Shown: positions 10,501 through 22,478 of the stretch, one piece after another | How positions within the stretch are numbered: position 1 is the first letter of the stretch | How the letters are laid out: every line of letters begins with the position of its first letter | Origin: Smittium culicis | Taxonomy: Eukaryota > Kickxellomycota > Harpellomycetes > Harpellales > Legeriomycetaceae | Direction: 5' to 3' | Assembly (NCBI GenBank): GCA_001970855.1 | Contig: LSSN01002824.1 | Span: 1-28,172 of the forward strand | DNA: 28,172 nucleotides | Program-made: the position numbers and the translations under genes | The notes under the pieces: generated by a model | The model's database searches: none | Told to the model about the DNA's origin: nothing | What the model saw: only the letters and a program-made list of their open reading frames with translations

Positions 10501-12719
10501 AAAAATTTAGATAAAGACAAAAAAATTTATATATTTCTTATAGTTGACCCCCATCCACCGCTTTAATGTACATAAATATTATATTAATAGATTTTAGATC
10601 GTACTATAACTTTAAATTTTGTTTGATTAAGTATGCGTACATTCGTTTATATTATAGACAGGTGACATATGCGTGTGTTTTAAGTGTATTACTGTAATAC
10701 TGAATATATAAATAGCTAAAAAAGTAAAAAACAATTTTTTACTAAAATTCATATGAGAGGAAAATTTCCACTTTTATAAGTATAAAGTGCTAACTGAAAA
10801 TGGAAGTAGTATCGTTTTATAAATAATTTTTATAAAGTAAAAATTATTTCTAAATTTGAAAAATTTCTAGAATAATATTATATAAACATTCACTTTAATT
10901 ATCAAGTAATAAAACTATCTACTAGCTCAAAAAATATTAAAACCAAATTACTGTTTTTATTTATTAATTAATAAAAGACAATATTTTACATCTAGTAATG
11001 TTAAAGAGTATACTATAGATTCAATAAACTTATAGTATAGCAAAAAATCAGAAAAATTAATAATGTAGAATATAAAATTTCGTTTTATAGCCGTATGCTT
11101 TATTTAATGTGCATTATCTAGCATATACATAATTTATTTTTGTAATAGATGTAAAAATAAAAAAAATAGTATTTTATAATAAAGCGGTTCTTTCAAGTGG
11201 CCGCGAATTTTATTTTGAGGCAGATATAACCATATACTAGGAATAAGTTTCAAAAATATTAGTATATGAGGGGGTATTTCGAGTAGCGGGTCTATTTCAT
11301 TGTAAATTTTCATACTCATCAGGCTTAAGCTTAGTTATAAAATACCGAGAATAATGGTATCAAATAAAATATCAAACTTAACCAATGATTTCATATAATT
11401 CGCGTAATATATATAATAATAAGAAAAGTGCCCTTTTACTTATAAGATTTTCCTGATTTATACCAGAAAAGCGGTAATTCGATGAATTTTTAAAATGCGT
11501 ATTTATGGACTAAAATATAGTACCAAAATAAAAAGTATTTCTGTTTAATTGCTATACTTAATTAAGACTTATAATTTAATTTTACATCTAATTTAATAAG
11601 AAAATCATATACTTAAACTTTATATCTCAAACATGTATATATTTTTTCAATAGATGGAACATCTTTATGAAAAATTAAAAATTTGAACTTTTTTTAAGGG
11701 TCATAAAATATGGATTTTCTAGATTTTTTGGAGTTTTTTTTAAGTACTTTACTTGTAAATACAAAATATTTTAAATATTTTGAGTCATTTTGTTTTTACA
11801 CGATAGCATGTTATCGATAATTTTATTTTATGGCACAGAATTTTTTATACTTAAAGTATTAAAATTGATAACTTTTCTATAATTTTTTACTAGATATGAA
11901 CAATTGAAGAGATAATAACAAAATTGACCAACGAATTTCGTTGATTATTTTGAACGAATTATATAAATAGTTAGCAGTTAGATTTACAGGTCGATACTTT
12001 ATTTCAGTAGTACGTATCTCGTTTGTGCTAATATGATCTGCAATATCAATGAGAAATATTTTTAGCAGGCAAAAATGGCATAGTTACTTAGCGGTAACCA
12101 AAGTTCCAAATACTGTTATTATTTTATAGAGCTTGGAAAATTTTAGCTAGTGATACAGTATATTATCTGGATAATTGAATAAATTGGTTATGCTGGGCTG
12201 AGTTGATTTATTTAGGCACTAGACTGTAAAAAAGGTTGGTCATGGTTCAGCTAAGTGAATGATTATAAATAGCAAGCAGATGAGTTTGTTTGTTTTGAGT
12301 ATAGCGCCGCTTGTTAAGAATATACCTATAGAGCTGTTCAAATAAATTAAAGATGGGCTTCATAGGTTATACTCATAATAGATGAATAATTTTTTATTGG
12401 CCATATTTTGATGATAAGTTGCTGATTATTGGCACAATTAGATTGAATATAAACGAAAATATCAGATATAATTGGTTTTTTATGATTAGATTATTTGAGA
12501 GAGGAATAGACCGAGGCACGTAATTGGCAAATGGAATGAGTGAATGCAAGTAGCAAATGAGAAAAGCAGCACGTAAACGCCAAATAAAATGCGTATTTTT
12601 TCTGGAAAAAAGTCGAGAATTAAATCAGCAAGTAAATAAACAAAAATAAAAAGGGCCTGATTTTTAGAATTTGACTTATTGCAGCGTTTATTTCTCAATC
12701 TGATTTACTGTAGTCTTTT
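7561..12719. other. AT-rich gene-poor interval
   Basis: More than 5 kb with dense poly-A/poly-T runs and stops in all frames. The longest open stretches (8834-9055 plus, 11134-11319 minus, 12486-12698 minus) are short, biased to Phe/Ile/Leu/Tyr, and show no domain I recognise. A GC-richer patch at 7690-7760 contains a TTGGCGCCC sequence that could be a retroelement primer binding site. Two adjacent hairpins lie at 8806-8842. No tRNA or rRNA was recognised. Confidence 0.7.
8806..8842. other. pair of adjacent short hairpins
   Basis: GTCGTA (8806-8811) pairs perfectly with TACGAC (8818-8823) across a six-base loop. Seven bases later GAGG (8830-8833) pairs with CCTC (8839-8842) across a five-base loop. 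These GC-bearing stems stand out from very AT-rich surroundings. No function is assigned. Confidence 0.4.
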
Positions 12720-13491
12720 CGATACGCGACATTTTGCAGTCTATTCACCCTAATTAATTTCTCAATTTCTTCTCTCTTATTCATCTCCACGTTTAAAATT
12801 GTATGATACACCCAGTTGTAGCATCGATCTAATAAATTAATAGCCCAAGAGTGCACTCGTTCGCATACGCAGCTCTTTTTTAAAATTCTATCTCCTTTGT
12901 TACAGTCCAGCAGTCGTGATCACTTCCCTCGAACACATATCCCTACGCTCATCCATATTATTTACCTTGTTATTATCTTGCATTCTGAAATTCTTCAAAG
13001 ATCGTGCTTACTTTTTATATCGATTTCTTCCAATCCCTTTCACGAATATATCCGACTATTTGTTCTTTCCGGCTGATTATCTCACCCATCATCCATTTTT
13101 TTTAGAGCATGTATATATATATTATATTCTTTTGATACCCATACCCATATCCAGATCTTATATTTATTCACACATAAGCCTGTATATGTACCAACTGATC
13201 GACGTTTTTCACCATAATTTTATTCGTTTTTTTTTGAAATATTAAACTACTTCCTCTGGTTTACTTCCTAGCCACAGTAAATATCACAATTCAACTAAAT
13301 TTTCGCGAGATTTAAATATCTTGACTTAACTCACATCTAACCAATTCTCGATCTTATAGGTATTTTTAGGCTATATTATTATCTAAGAATTTAACCTTGT
13401 ATATTATAAAAAATATTTTTAGTCTTATTTTCAAATTTATAAACATTTTCATTTAGCTACAAACTAGCTCTCTATATTTCTCAGTATAAGC
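12720..13491 (+). promoter_or_regulatory. pyrimidine-rich probable promoter/5' leader of CHD1 homologue
   Basis: From about 12720 the plus strand becomes noticeably C+T-rich and less A-rich than the desert to the left, and stays so up to the start codon at 13492. Pyrimidine-rich tracts upstream of the transcription start are common in fungal promoters. The start codon has A at -3, a favourable context. No specific TATA or activator site can be supported. A 109-codon open stretch at 12916-13245 lies inside and is best explained by the composition bias, being almost entirely hydrophobic and aromatic residues with no recognisable domain. Confidence 0.45.
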
Positions 13492-16400
13492 ATGGATAGC
13501 CCTTTGGGTCAAGGACTAAATTCCTATGATCCTGATGACATAATCGTAGATACTTTCGAAGAGATCAATGGCCTAGAATCCGACGAACATTTAACTAAAT
13601 TTCCTAGTAGGACTCTAAAATCTTTTTCAAACTCATCAAGCGATTCCGATTTACCCTATCAAAATAGAAACGCTCCTAAAAAGAATCAAACCTTAAAATA
13701 TTCTAGCGAAAGCGATTTTGAAAATCAGCTATCCTCTGCCTCCTATATCCCTTCAAATCAAAATAAAGTAAAACGCCCTTCGAATACTTCTCAATCCAAA
13801 AAAGTTTATCGTTCCTACAAGGTAATTGTTACACTGAGTACTTTTTTATTTATGTCGAAAAATCTTTTTTTTACTTATCATTCGACGCTAAACTACCTTT
13901 CCAGGAATCAAGTAACAGCGATTCTAATTCTTATGGCTCTGAGAAAGATGGTTCTTTTATCGCTTCTGATGATTATTCTTTATCTTCCTCTGAACCTGGA
14001 TCACCCGATAACTCAAGCGACGAAGAGTATGGAAGGCCTAAAAGATCTTCCAAAAAATCTAAATCTAAAAAAGGTTTCTCCTATAAAACTTCTCACTTAA
14101 AATTATGTTCCCTTATTTATATATTTTCCCGCTTCCTTAATTATTTAGCAATATTTTTATACCCAAATAATATACATCTAATACCAAAAAATTTATTTTT
14201 GATTTATAGCTGTTCGAAAATCTGTTAGACCTGTCAAAAAGAAAAAAACTTTCACTTTCGATAGCTCTGATGATTCAGAGTATCTTGGTGGTTCAAGATA
14301 CAGATCTATTTCTAAGAGAGCTTCAAAACCAAAATCTTACTACAGTAATAATTTTAATATACCATCTAATTGCACTACAGTCTCTTTTTAAATTTTATAC
14401 CAATTTTCTTTGGAATATACTAAATCATTACTATACATATTATTTTTAAAGACAATTCAGACGATGGTTTGTCCGAAAGTAGCACTGCAAAACCTACTCG
14501 AGTATCTTCTAGAGCATCTAATCAGTTCAAATATTCTGAAAATTATGAAGGATTTTCCGATATTTCAAGTGACGAAAGTATTAAAACAAAAGCAAAGGCG
14601 AAAAATAAATCAGTAGAGCCCATTGTAGACGAACCTGGTATTTATATCACTATATTTTTTTTAACTTCCCTACAAATGCATCACTCATTAATATTTCTTA
14701 AACCCATGCTATTTCTTTACTTTTTTCCCTTCCCTTTTTCATGAATTTTTTCTTGACAAAAAAATATATAGAAATGTACGATGTAATTGAAGTTGTGAAA
14801 GACTTTAGACTAAAGCCAAATGCTGAAACTGATGATATTAGTGATATTCAAAATCTTGAATTTTATATAAAATGGAAAGGATGGTCTTATCAACATGCCA
14901 CCTGGGAAATAATCGATTCACTAAGGGAGTACAAAGGCTTCAAAAAAGTTGAAAATTATTTTAAATCTGTAGTTTTAAATGAGTATTACTTTCTTAACGA
15001 CCCTGAAGTTTCTCGTGAATCTATAGAACAAAGAAATATATCTCGTGAAATTAATAGAGAAGTGCTTAAAGAATACCTAATTGCTGAGCGAATATTCTCA
15101 GAAAGACCTTCTCAAAGCCCTGAAGATAACCCTGGAGCAAAAGAATATTTAGTTAAATGGCAAAAGCAGCCATATAGCGCAAGTACCTGGGAATCTGCCG
15201 ATGACATGATATCTCAATTTCCTGAGCTAGCAGATTCATATCTAGACAGGAACAATCTACATATCGGCGGTCAAAAAATATTTTCAGTTGGGAGAAATAG
15301 ACCCGCTTTTAAAAGAATCATTACCCAGCCTGAATACCTAATAGGAGGCGAGCTTCGTGACTACCAACTAACAAGTCTTAATTGGATGGCTCATTTATGG
15401 TCAAGAAACGAAAACGGAATCTTGGCTGATGAAATGGGGTTGGGAAAAACTATTCAAACAATATCTTTTATATCTTACTTATTCCATACCATAAATCTTT
15501 TCGGCCCATTTTTAGTAGTTGTGCCCCTTTCAACTATCGGAAGTTGGCAAAAGGAACTGAAAAAGTGGGCTCCTGATATGAATTCAATCGCTTATATCGA
15601 AGATGGCAGAAGCAGATCTATTATAAGAGAGCATGAGTTTTACATTGATAACAGCACTAAAAATCGACTCAAATTTAATGTCCTATTAACTACTTACGAG
15701 CTTGTTCTTAAAGATCGCGAATATTTAAACAGTATCAAATGGGCTTTTATGGCTGTTGATGAAGCACATAGATTGAAAAATAGTGACTCCCAGCTTCATG
15801 AAGCCTTAACATCTTTTGATGTAGCAAACAAACTTCTTATAACCGGTACACCTCTGCAGAATTCTGTTAAAGAACTTGTTGCGCTGTGCTGTTTTTTAAT
15901 GCCAGATAAATTCGCAGATTTAGACTCCGATTTTGATATAAAAACTGCAGCTGGTGATCCAGATCAAACTCGGAAAATATCTGAACTTCATACAAAGCTA
16001 AAGCCTTACATGCTCAGAAGACTCAAAAAAGATGTTGAAAAATCTCTTCCATTAAAATCAGAACGAATTTTACGAGTTGAGCTCTCGCCTCTCCAAATTC
16101 ATTACTATAAGAATATTTTGACTAGAAATTTTTCAGTTTTAAATCGTGGTGTTACTGGCCCTGGTCAGCTCTCCCTTTTAAATATAATGATGGAACTTAA
16201 GAAAGTCAGTAACCACCCTTTCTTATTCCCAAATGCCGAGGTTGTAGCAAAAAGCACCAATGATCAATTGAGAGCAATTATTTCAAATAGTGGAAAAATG
16301 TTATTGCTAGATAAACTTTTAACTCGGCTAAAAGAAGATGGTCATCGTGTTCTCATTTTTTCACAGATGGTTAGAATGCTTGATATCATGTCTGACTACT

Positions 16401-19400
16401 TATCGTATAAAGCTTACCCATTCCAGCGTCTTGATGGTTCAGTTCCCTCTGAGGAACGTAAAAAATCAATTGAACACTTCAACATGCCCAACTCACCAGA
16501 TTTTTGTTTTATTTTATCTACCAGAGCTGGTGGTCTAGGAATTAACTTAGAAACTGCTGATACTGTTATTATTTTCGACTCGGATTGGAATCCGCAAAAC
16601 GACCTGCAAGCAATGGCTCGTGCCCATCGTATCGGTCAAAAACGCCAAGTTTCTGTTTACCGCTTTGTATCAAAAGGTACCGTTGAGGAAGATATTCTAG
16701 AGAGAGCAAAAAGAAAGATGGTTTTAGAATATTGTATCATTAAGGGGATGGATACTTCTGGCTTAAATTTGGAAAGCTCGCGAAAAACAAATTCGAATTC
16801 TTCCAACTCCACAGGATTAAATTCAACCGCTGTCGGTTCTACCCCATTTAATAAAGATGAACTTGTTGCAATTTTAAAGTTTGGTGCTAAAAATATGTTT
16901 TCGCAAAATAATGATAACCAAACGAAGCTAGAAGAAATGGATTTAGATAAAATTATGCAGGATGCTGAACATACAGAAACTGTTGCTGCTGGTGTAGCTG
17001 AAGACTTTTTAAGTCAGTTTCAAGTTGCTGACATAGATGGCTCTTCTTTTGGAATTGACAATGAATTAGGCTGGAGTGAAATTATTCCTGAGGACGAACG
17101 CCTACGAGCTGAGGCTGAGGCTAAAGCGGCTCTTGAAGATGAGTTGGCTTGGAACACATCCAGGCAAAGACGAAGGAAAAAAAGGGTCAAATACACTGAT
17201 GATGGAATGCAAAAATCTATATCTGATTCAGAAGGTATTTCTGGTTCTGATAACAACTCTTCCAATCGCCCTAGGAAAAAAAATGCATCAGGTACAAATT
17301 CATCAGTCAAAAAAAGGTCCTCAAACTCTGCTGGCCAGTCTGACCCTAACTCTATGTCCGATAAAGAAATTCGCGCATTAATTCGAGCATTATTACGATT
17401 TGGCGATTTAAAAACTCGTACCCAGCATGTCATTTCTGACGCTGAATTGCAAGACAAAAATCTGGAATCACTAGAAAAGTTTTATTCCGACTTTATGAAA
17501 AAATGCAACGATGAAATCGAAAAGCTAAACGAATCTCCCAACCAACCAAATATTGAACCAGAGGACGAATACAGCGATAGTATAGAATCACAAAGAAAAA
17601 AAATATCTGATCCAAACGGTTCTGGTTCCAAAAAACAGCAAAAGAATTGCCTTTTTATGTTCCAAAACACCATTCAGGTGAATGCCACAGTTCTAGTTCA
17701 AAGAATTGATGACCTTAAAGTTCTTTTCAACAAATTTGACGAAAATGGTTTTGCCGGGCCAAACATGAAGAATTTTAGACTTGGTGTTCCTTTAAAGCCT
17801 GTAAGTAAATGGTCAGTTCAGTGGGGTCAGCGTGATGATTCCTTCTTTCTTATAGGAATATTCAAGCACGGTTTTGGTAATTGGGAGGCTATCCAAAAAG
17901 ACCCAGAGCTTGGACTTGGCGACAAAATGTTTTTAAATTCAATGGATGAAGCCAATTTCATAAAATCCACTAAAACTGCTTCGACTAAATCTTCTGGCAG
18001 ATCTGCACAACTTTCTCAATCAACAAGCTCAACAATCATAGCACCAAAATCAACGCACTTAGCTCGCAGAGGTGAATATTTACTAAAAGTGTTAAAGGAA
18101 TCTAGAAATTCAGTTGTTAGCTCCAAAAAAGGACACTCTACTACCCCTAAAGCCCAGTCAGCTAAATCAAAACGCTTACCACCTAGTCGAAGAAAAAGTA
18201 AACAGAATAAAGACTCATCTGAAGAAAGCGATTTTAAGCTTGAGAATAAAAAACGATCCAAAAAGTCATCTAATTCAGAAAAAACAAAACCTGCAAATGA
18301 TAAAGTTGATGCTTCTTTAGCAGACTCTTCTGCTGAAGCTATCAACTCATCTGCAAATGTTTCTACTGCCATTGGTGCAGTTGGTGATTTAGAAGAGGGC
18401 GAAGTTAGTGAATATTCATCTATGGATGAGCTAGAATGTGGAGATCTATTGCGTCCAGTTAAAAAATTCTTAAAGCGACTCAAAGAGGATGCCGATAAAT
18501 GCGCAACTAATGAGGGTAAAATCAACCTCATTAGAGAATGTTTACTTCCAATTGGACGCCATATCCGTTCAGTTGTAGAGAGAAAAATATCGCAGTCAAA
18601 TGACAAGTACTACCGGGAAAACGTTTCTAAGTTGCACAAGCATCTATGGGTCTATGTCGCATACAATTGGAATCGCCCAGTTGGTCATAAACATTTGACG
18701 CAACTTTTTGAAAAGCTTGAAGCTAGTAGCAGTCAATTTGCGATGAAGAGTAGGTTGAAAAAGTCTCCCAAAAGCTTATCTGTTTCATCGGCTGAAAGGA
18801 ATAGATCTTCAAGCAGAACCGCCAATAAGCTAAAATCTGATGGCTTTTCTAAAAACTTAAGTCCTACTGGTAGAGATCGCAGCTTTGGCAAAAAATCTAG
18901 CTTTTCTAGAGAAAGTAATATCAATATTGATGACGATTTCTCTGCACCCGAAAATTTTAACAGTCCAAACAAAGTTCATTCTTTTAATGGATCAGCAGAC
19001 CCTAGCCAATCCGGAAAGCTAAAAACTGTCAAATTGAAATTTGACTCAGGAAATTATGCAGCATCCGAAAACTCAGACTCTTATTTGGGAGTTTCTTCTA
19101 ATAACTCTGCTCAATTTGGGAGTCCTAGCAAACACAAATCGAACATGAGCCGAATATCTCAAACCGGGTATTTGCCAAAGTCCATAAAATTGGTTAATAA
19201 TACTAATAGAACAAATTTACTCGATGGTTCCAGAAATGACCACGAACTAGATAACAATTCTAACAGAGAATTTGCTGCTGCTGTTGTTCCTAAAGGGGGT
19301 CTAGGTTCTCCAAAAAAAGAATCGTCTTTTGATAGCACTAATTTCAGATATTCTAATACTGTTGGCTATAAACACAAGCCTTATGCAACACAGCCATTGC

Positions 19401-19651
19401 ATCTTCAAAAGGCCAGTCCTCCATTTTCTAAAAGCAGCCTTGATGGTGAACAAATACCTGAGGATGATATTATTATTTCTGGGATATCACCAAAACGTCA
19501 TTCTTTTATGTATGATAATGACTCCCAGGATAACACGCTCAAATTGTCGGCTAAAAAGAGATCATCTAAAACAGAAATCCATCCTAGTAATGAAAGCGAT
19601 GATATCTTTAACACAAGTAGCCCTTTATCTTCCCCTGATCACTCTGAATAA
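13492..19651 (+). CDS. CHD1: CHD1-type chromatin remodelling ATPase
   Basis: Five exons: 13492-13821, 13905-14073, 14210-14344, 14452-14637 and 14772-19651. Phases agree and give 1899 aa. Residues 1-274 form a Ser/Asp/Glu- and Lys-rich disordered N-terminus. A tandem chromodomain follows (about 275-337 with [12 protein letters not shown], and about 369-434 with [16 protein letters not shown]). The SNF2 motor has DEMGLGKT at 493-500 (Walker A Lys499), DEAH at 603-606 and a helicase-C lobe at about 780-920 with ARAHRIGQ. A NegC-like segment lies near 993-1010, SANT-SLIDE at about 1135-1330, and the CHD1 helical C-terminal (CHCT) domain at about 1498-1592. A Ser-rich tail ends the protein. CHD1 uses ATP to space nucleosomes over transcribed genes in the nucleus. 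The protein is longer than the yeast enzyme (about 1470 aa) mainly through the N- and C-terminal disordered regions. Intron 2 uses an unusual GTTTCT donor; GTTCCC at 14104 is an in-phase alternative. Confidence 0.97.
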
Positions 19652-19816
19652 CCAGCTTCTTAACATTTTATTTTCTTTTCATACAATTTTTTTTACAAGT
19701 TACTTTTTTTTATATAACACAACATAATATAATCTTACCTTTCTATTTTAGTATTTTTTATTTTATTTTCAGCTAAGCCTTTTTTTTATATCTTGATATT
19801 ATTTCTATTTTTTTAC

Positions 19817-19822
19817 AATAAA
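19817..19822 (+). terminator. candidate polyadenylation signal for CHD1
   Basis: An AATAAA hexamer lies about 166 nt after the stop codon, within a T-rich region. In DNA this AT-rich such hexamers occur by chance, so it is only a candidate. Confidence 0.3.
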
Positions 19823-22272
19823 TATAATACTTTCAATTTTCTACCTATATATTAAAACCAAAATTTGTTTTTTTAAATAAAAAATCGCAATGAAAGCTAA
19901 TAGAAATAGTAACCCGCCTTTTCAAGATACATTTTATCGAATTAAACTAAGAAACGTCTATCACAAAAATAAATATGAGTTTAGTTTTAAGATTGAATTT
20001 ATAGGTTATATTCATTATATTTTCTAAATCATACTCGATCTCATATCTCTAGCTTAAACGGTATTTAAAACAATCAAATTTCAGTATATAGATTTCCTTC
20101 GCAATGGAACCAATTTATTACTCGCTATGTTTTTCCCGAAAGTTTTTTACCTCGTATAGCAATAATTTTTTTGAATCAAATTCGGGTTTATAGTTAAATA
20201 ATGTAATTTAATTTATTTGATCATATACATAAATAAAGATATTTGTTTGATTCATTTTATCATTTTACTACACATTTATATACAAAACCTGACCTGATAA
20301 ACTTTAAAAAGGGTTTATAAAATTAAGCTTTCGGTGAATAATATAAACATCCCTCTATTATTTTTTAATATTTGCACCAATAATTATTAAATTTCGATAA
20401 ATAAATAAGCAAAAATTAAAGCCTTATTAGTGTTATAGATATAAATTTATTATTATTACTATTTTGAAATTTTTATCTCAGAAAGTTTGTTAAATTAATT
20501 AAAAAGTATACAAAAAATATTTGAAAAATATTTAAAAAGTAAAAAAAGATAATAAAAATAAATTTTCAACCGACTCATCTCCGCCTCTCTAGCAGATCCA
20601 TACGCATTGGGAATTGGTTCTAGGTATAAATTTAATATCAATTAACTGAAATAATTAATTATTGAGGCTGAAAAGCTAAAATTTATATTGATTTATTCAA
20701 ACAATTATTTAATCAAAAAAAATTTTACTCTAATTATAATTTTACAAACAATGAATTTGCATTATAAAAAAATTAGATTATAGTAACTACTATATTAACT
20801 CTTTTTTAATTTTTAAATTACCAAGAAACAAAATTTATACTCATATCTGGATTTTTTCAATGTATTAATCTATCTTTAATATTTATTGACAAGTATGAGT
20901 TACATTTGAAAATACAGCTTTATCATTGAGTTTATTTCATTAAAAATTATACAAGCTATATATGAAGAAGTCAGCTACTGCGGCAAAATTCTTCGGCTCT
21001 TTTGAGCTTCTGCTCATAGGGCTCATTTTTATATTTGAGGTTGAATTTGGTTATAGATTGACTAATATTCAATAAAAAAATAAAGATAGTTTAAAATTTG
21101 ATAAATTATATATTTAAATATGAAAAGCGATGATTTTATTGATAGAATGTATATCAAAAAAATTAAAGTTATTAAATGAAATACTAAATTTGTCTGCTTA
21201 GCCTTATTTCCGAATTTTCGTTCGACTTTTCCTATTCTTTGGTGATTTTTCTTTGTCGTTTAACGGCGGAATTTAAACTTTTCTGGTTTCATTCCAAGTT
21301 TTGAAGTATGAATTTTGTAATAGTTAGTATTAAAATTATATTTCATTAAGGTATTAATTAGTGTGTTTCATTAAACCATTAATTTTAGTTTGAAATCATT
21401 ATTGCAATCATTAAAGCTAAATTTAAAAGATTAATTCCAGAAGCTACCATATGAAACAAAAGTATAGAATCAGTTTTCAAAATGAATTCTTTGGCTTGAT
21501 CTACGCTTCAACATGTATTTAAATATTTAATAATATATATTTATAATTTTAAACTCAGATTCTCTTTGCGATAAATACAAAACGTTCAATTTTTTTTACT
21601 TTAAACAAATATCATCTAATTTGTGGCATGAGTGAAATACTTTTTCGTAAAAAATCAAAAACATATAAAGATATATGAAATTGTTGTTTTATTGAAAAAT
21701 GTTTTTTTTTGTTTGCAATTTCAATCATAAAAAATATTTTCACCAAGTTAGCAATAGTATAAATTTTAAGAATAAATGTATTCTTACCAACAAGCTTTTA
21801 GGGAATCTATTAAAAATATTTTTTCTATGTAAAAGAAAATTTTTATGATTAAATATGATGTTTAACAGTTTTATTAAAAAAAGCAATAAAATTGCTAATA
21901 TTATTCGCAATATTTTCCCTTATCTTAAAAATTAATAGTTTTATAACAACTATTAATAATTGACAGTAGTAAACGTTTTTTTAGTAACTTTATAGTATTT
22001 TCAAAAAATATATTGTGCTAAAACGATTTGAAAAAATTCAAACTAGAATGCAGTAAATTGAATTTAATTTCTATTATCAAGGCTCCTTATTCTGAATGCT
22101 ATATGCAAGATACTTACATTTCATATCGATTTTTAGCTTTTCACTTTTGATAATAAAGATAAATTTTGATCAATATATAATTAAGAAACTTTTTTTTAGC
22201 TATAAAAAAGAAAACAGCTAATAATAACAATATTAGTAAACGGAGTCAATACAAATTAAACAAAATAGCAAA

Positions 22273-22278
22273 TTTATT
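22273..22278 (-). terminator. candidate polyadenylation signal for SEC3
   Basis: TTTATT on the plus strand reads AATAAA on the minus strand, about 200 nt beyond the SEC3 stop codon. It is a chance-prone hexamer in AT-rich DNA, so low confidence. Confidence 0.25.
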
Positions 22279-22478
22279 TTAACCAAGTTTAGAATAAGTT
22301 AAAATGGTAAATGTAATTGTAACCATACCTAGATTCACATAAAAAAATAGTATTAGTGATGGCGGTTTAATAGTGATTGTATAAAAAAAAAGTTTTAATT
22401 GGCGAGCCGAAGCTATAAAAAATATGCGGCGTGATTTTTTACGCAGTTGGTATTTAGGCTTTTACGTGTAGGGTTTAA

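Larger units (their letters stand above)
19652..22478. other. spacer between convergent 3' ends; no gene seen
   Basis: The CHD1 and SEC3 homologues point towards each other across this 2.8-kb AT-rich interval. It begins with long T-rich runs typical of a fungal 3' UTR. Slightly GC-richer patches at 20570-20620, 20970-21035 and 21210-21290 could be old transposon debris, but I cannot identify a protein in them. No open frame of note occurs. Confidence 0.7.

Noticed and set aside
12486..12698. 70-codon minus-strand hydrophobic ORF
   Set aside because: Short, no recognised family, in an AT-rich interval where such stretches arise by chance.
7561..12719. tRNA, 5S rRNA or snoRNA genes
   Set aside because: Visual search for B-box-like GGTTCGA words and paired C/D boxes found no arrangement with the right spacing; a covariance-model scan would be needed to be sure.
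12916..13245. 109-codon plus-strand ORF as a gene
   Set aside because: It is almost wholly hydrophobic/aromatic residues explained by pyrimidine-rich DNA, has no recognisable domain, and lies in the probable CHD1 leader.
14741..14771. Start of CHD1 at the Met of the long open frame (14741)
   Set aside because: The first 11 codons lie in intron 4, before a clear TATATAG acceptor, and four upstream exons join in phase to give a typical acidic CHD1 N-terminus.
17020..18972. Minus-strand open frames of 63-196 codons inside CHD1
   Set aside because: They are antisense shadows of Ser/Asp/Glu-rich CHD1 coding sequence, whose complements give Ser/Leu/Phe-rich readings without domains.
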